Assembly: GCA_021838985.1 (NCBI GenBank)
Contig: JAKCCC010000148.1
Span: 1 to 5,764, forward strand
Source: Planctomycetota bacterium
Lineage (GTDB): Bacteria; Planctomycetota; Phycisphaerae; WQYP01
Direction: 5' to 3'
Length of the DNA stretch: 5,764 bases
Shown here: positions 5,066 to 5,764 of the stretch, piece after piece
How positions within the stretch are numbered: position 1 is the stretch's first letter
Layout: each line of letters opens with the position of its first letter
Position numbers and translations under genes: made by a program
Notes under the pieces: generated by a model
The model's input: the letters and a program-made list of their open reading frames with translations, nothing else
Told to the model about the DNA's origin: nothing
Databases searched by the model: none

Positions 5066-5764
5066 ATGGTTTATGCGCCACCAACCATCGCCAAGCTGGC
5101 CCTGGAAGATGGCACCATTTTCACCGGCGCCGCCTTCGGCGCGGCCGCTCTGCGCATCGGCGAGGTGGTTTTTAATACGTCCCTCTCCGGCTACCAGGAA
5201 GTGTTGACCGATCCGTCCTATTGTGGCCAGATCGTCACCATGACCTATCCGCAGATTGGCAATTACGGTATCACCGGCGCCGTCGATGAGGAATCCGCCC
5301 ACCCCCAGGTGGAGGGCTTTATCGTCAAGGAACTTTCGCCCCTGGTCAGCAATTTTCGCGCTGTGGAATCGCTGCATGACTATCTGGCGCGGCATCGACT
5401 GCCTGGTCTGGCCGGCATCGACACCCGCGCCCTGGTGCGCAAACTCCGCACCCAAGGGGCGCTCAAGGGCGTTATTTGCACGGATCCGCAACTCGTTGCT
5501 GACGATGCGGATCTGATCCGCCGGGCCCAAGCGTGGTCTGGCCTGGTCGGCCTGGACCTGGTCCGAAAGGTAACCCCCGCTAAACCGTACCTCTGGGATC
5601 AGGGCAAAGGCTCCTGGGCCCAGCCAACGGATTCATGTGGCGCCGCGGCCACCGAAAAACCGCATGTGGTCGCCATCGATTGCGGCGCCAAGCGCAATAT
5701 TTTGCGCAACCTGGTTCAAAGCGGCTGCACCGTGACTGTGGTTCCCGCCGCCGCCAGCGCCGAA
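5066..5764 (+). CDS. carA: Carbamoyl-phosphate synthase small subunit, 3' end outside window
   Basis: CarA hydrolyses glutamine and passes the ammonia to the large subunit CarB, which makes carbamoyl phosphate for pyrimidine and arginine synthesis in the cytoplasm. The 233 visible codons follow E. coli CarA closely from the start: LEDGT (12-16), GEVVFNTSLSGYQEVLTDPSY (37-57), QIVTMTYPQIGN, the IDTRALVRKLR segment and GLVGLDLV make up the small-chain N-terminal domain. HVVAIDCGAKRNILRNL then opens the class I glutamine amidotransferase domain. The catalytic cysteine, histidine and glutamate of that domain lie beyond the window, so activity cannot be judged here. A full family member is about 380 residues, so roughly 150 are missing. 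The frame is open to the last base. No carB is visible, and whether it follows is unknown. Confidence 0.96.
   Translation, partial: MVYAPPTIAKLALEDGTIFTGAAFGAAALRIGEVVFNTSLSGYQEVLTDPSYCGQIVTMTYPQIGNYGITGAVDEESAHPQVEGFIVKELSPLVSNFRAVESLHDYLARHRLPGLAGIDTRALVRKLRTQGALKGVICTDPQLVADDADLIRRAQAWSGLVGLDLVRKVTPAKPYLWDQGKGSWAQPTDSCGAAATEKPHVVAIDCGAKRNILRNLVQSGCTVTVVPAAASAE

Noticed and set aside
5040..5068. Upstream ATG at 5040 as a carA start or a leader peptide
   Set aside because: It is in a different frame from carA, lacks a ribosome-binding site, and its frame runs well into carA with no attenuator-like features.
5024..5530. 168-codon open frame on the - strand over carA
   Set aside because: It is antisense to a clearly conserved carA sequence and has no motif of its own.

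Overview
The window is GC-rich bacterial chromosome with three protein genes on the + strand and one tRNA gene on the - strand. The best guess at the organism is a member of the Planctomycetota or a relative in the PVC group. This rests on remembered resemblance, not a search: the PriA segment around MDSDAMR, GTQMIAKGLDFPNV and DFRAAERTFQL reads like planctomycete PriA, a large sulfatase repertoire is typical of that phylum, and Shine-Dalgarno signals are weak or absent. Confidence in the phylum is about 0.6.

Layout. Positions 2-1579 hold the 3' part of a gene whose product joins the C-terminal half of a type I sulfatase to a complete PAPS-dependent sulfotransferase-like domain in one uninterrupted frame. 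Positions 1580-2067 are a non-coding interval rich in inverted and direct repeats. It contains a long hairpin (arms 1809-1832 and 1958-1981) nested inside a shorter inverted repeat (1623-1635 and 2051-2063). Positions 2068-2139 (- strand) encode tRNA-Gly(GCC) without a genomic CCA. Positions 2170-4989 encode PriA, the replication-restart helicase, enlarged to 939 residues by low-complexity inserts. Positions 5066-5764 are the first 233 codons of carA, the small subunit of carbamoyl-phosphate synthetase, cut off by the window end just inside its glutaminase domain.

Regulation. The tRNA and priA diverge from a 30-bp gap, where -10 elements for both strands overlap on one TATA core (2155-2162). 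The priA start codon lies where its transcript would begin, which suggests a leaderless mRNA. carA has its own sigma-70-like promoter (TTGTGG, 17-bp spacer, TATAAT) and a GAGGG ribosome-binding site, so it need not depend on priA transcription.

The housekeeping genes (tRNA, priA, carA) are not functionally linked to one another. The most unusual item is the sulfatase-sulfotransferase fusion, which puts sulfate removal and sulfate addition on one chain. I found no CRISPR array, insertion sequence, phage gene or defence system.
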